Below are positions 12,694-13,097 of a stretch of 13,097 nt of DNA, one piece after another; the stretch's first letter is position 1; each line of letters begins with the position of its first letter. The stretch lies in the NCBI GenBank assembly GCA_003695725.1, contig RFHX01000271.1:1-13097 (forward strand). The letters are read 5' to 3'. The notes beneath the pieces are model-generated. The model was not told where the DNA came from. It saw only the letters and a program-made list of their open reading frames with translations, and made no database searches. Position numbers and translations under genes: made by a program. This DNA comes from J061 sp003695725 [NCBI: Candidatus Schekmanbacteria bacterium]. GTDB taxonomy: Bacteria > Schekmanbacteria > GWA2-38-11.

Positions 12694-13097
12694 TTATGAA
12701 ATCCTTTTTTTCTTCGCAATGATCTTCATCATTTCAACCATCAGGCGCACACCGCTTCCAGTGGGTCCCTTCTGAAAATAGTCATGTTTCTTTTCATTCC
12801 AGCAGGTGCCTGCAATATCGAGATGCGCCCACGGAGTTTTTTCATCGACAAACTCTTTAAGAAAAATTCCTCCAATGATTGTTCCGGCTGAACCGCTCCC
12901 AATGTTTTTAATATCAGCAATATCACTTTTAATATCTTCTTTATAATCATCCCATAAAGGCAATTCCCAAACTCTTTCATAAGACAAGGATGAAGCTTCT
13001 TTTATAATCTCAATCAATTTTTCATTGTTTCCCATAACTCCCATAGCACAATTACCTAAGGCAACTATACAGGCGCCTGTCAAAGTAGCAATATCAA
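12694..13097 (-). CDS. pepA: M17 leucyl aminopeptidase, C-terminal fragment (runs off right edge)
   Basis: The last 133 or so codons of a cytosolic, hexameric, two-metal leucyl aminopeptidase that removes N-terminal residues from peptides. The frame enters the window in the family signature DIATLTGAC, which follows the metal-binding NTDAEGR motif lying outside the window. It continues with the conserved SDIADIKN, then GSGSAGTIIGGIFLKEFV and WAHLDIAG, and ends with TGSGVRLMVEMM. The frame stays open to 13097, so the TTG at 13081-13083 is an internal Leu codon, not a start. It terminates at TAA 12694-12696; no strong hairpin terminator follows. The catalytic metal ligands cannot be checked here. 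Confidence 0.93.
   Translation of the reverse strand, partial: DIATLTGACIVALGNCAMGVMGNNEKLIEIIKEASSLSYERVWELPLWDDYKEDIKSDIADIKNIGSGSAGTIIGGIFLKEFVDEKTPWAHLDIAGTCWNEKKHDYFQKGPTGSGVRLMVEMMKIIAKKKRIS

Overview
The window is bacterial DNA of low GC content. Every supportable gene is on the minus strand, so transcription runs from high to low coordinates. Genes are tightly packed, most starts have clear GGAGG-type ribosome binding sites, and several genes overlap or abut. The gene content suggests an anaerobic or micro-oxic heterotrophic bacterium: rubrerythrin-type ferritin-like proteins, a rubredoxin-like protein, a 2[4Fe-4S] ferredoxin, a 2-Cys peroxiredoxin and amino-acid catabolic enzymes. 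I cannot name the taxon from the sequence. I see no mobile elements, CRISPR arrays, tRNAs or rRNAs.

Layout in transcription order (right to left). (1) 13097-12694: 3' end of an M17 leucyl aminopeptidase, cut by the window edge. (2) 12568-8737: a redox and oxygen-defence region with an FAD/NAD(P) oxidoreductase, a two-repeat ferritin-like protein, an NrnA-type DHH phosphoesterase, a 77-residue half-ferritin protein, a ferredoxin, a 37-residue rubredoxin-like protein and a second two-repeat ferritin-like protein. All five half-repeats in the three ferritin-like proteins share the spacing E-x6-Y-x22-E-x2-H. (3) 8684-5414: E1-alpha, E1-beta and E2 of a 2-oxo acid dehydrogenase complex, most like the branched-chain type, with no E3 in the window. 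(4) 5389-1096: a nicotinamidase-like cysteine hydrolase, a PduO-type cobalamin adenosyltransferase, an aspartate ammonia-lyase, a short-chain dehydrogenase, a small three-repeat Cys-rich protein and a DUF169 protein. (5) 1039-515: a typical 2-Cys peroxiredoxin. (6) 514-116: an AT-rich gap without a convincing gene. (7) 115-1: the 5' end of a GT4-type glycosyltransferase leaving the left edge.

One reading, which is inference, is that blocks 1, 3 and 4 serve peptide and amino-acid catabolism. Peptidase products would be deaminated, branched-chain or related 2-oxo acids oxidised to acyl-CoAs, and adenosylcobalamin supplied to a mutase encoded elsewhere. Block 2 plus the peroxiredoxin would detoxify peroxide and oxygen. 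The most notable points are the E1-alpha gene whose conserved N-terminus has no ATG, GTG or TTG start but has an ATA at ideal distance from a Shine-Dalgarno-like AGGGGG; the small rubredoxin-like gene next to a rubredoxin-less ferritin-like protein (a split rubrerythrin); the stand-alone half-ferritin; and the tandem C-x2-C/H-x-C repeat protein translationally coupled to DUF169.
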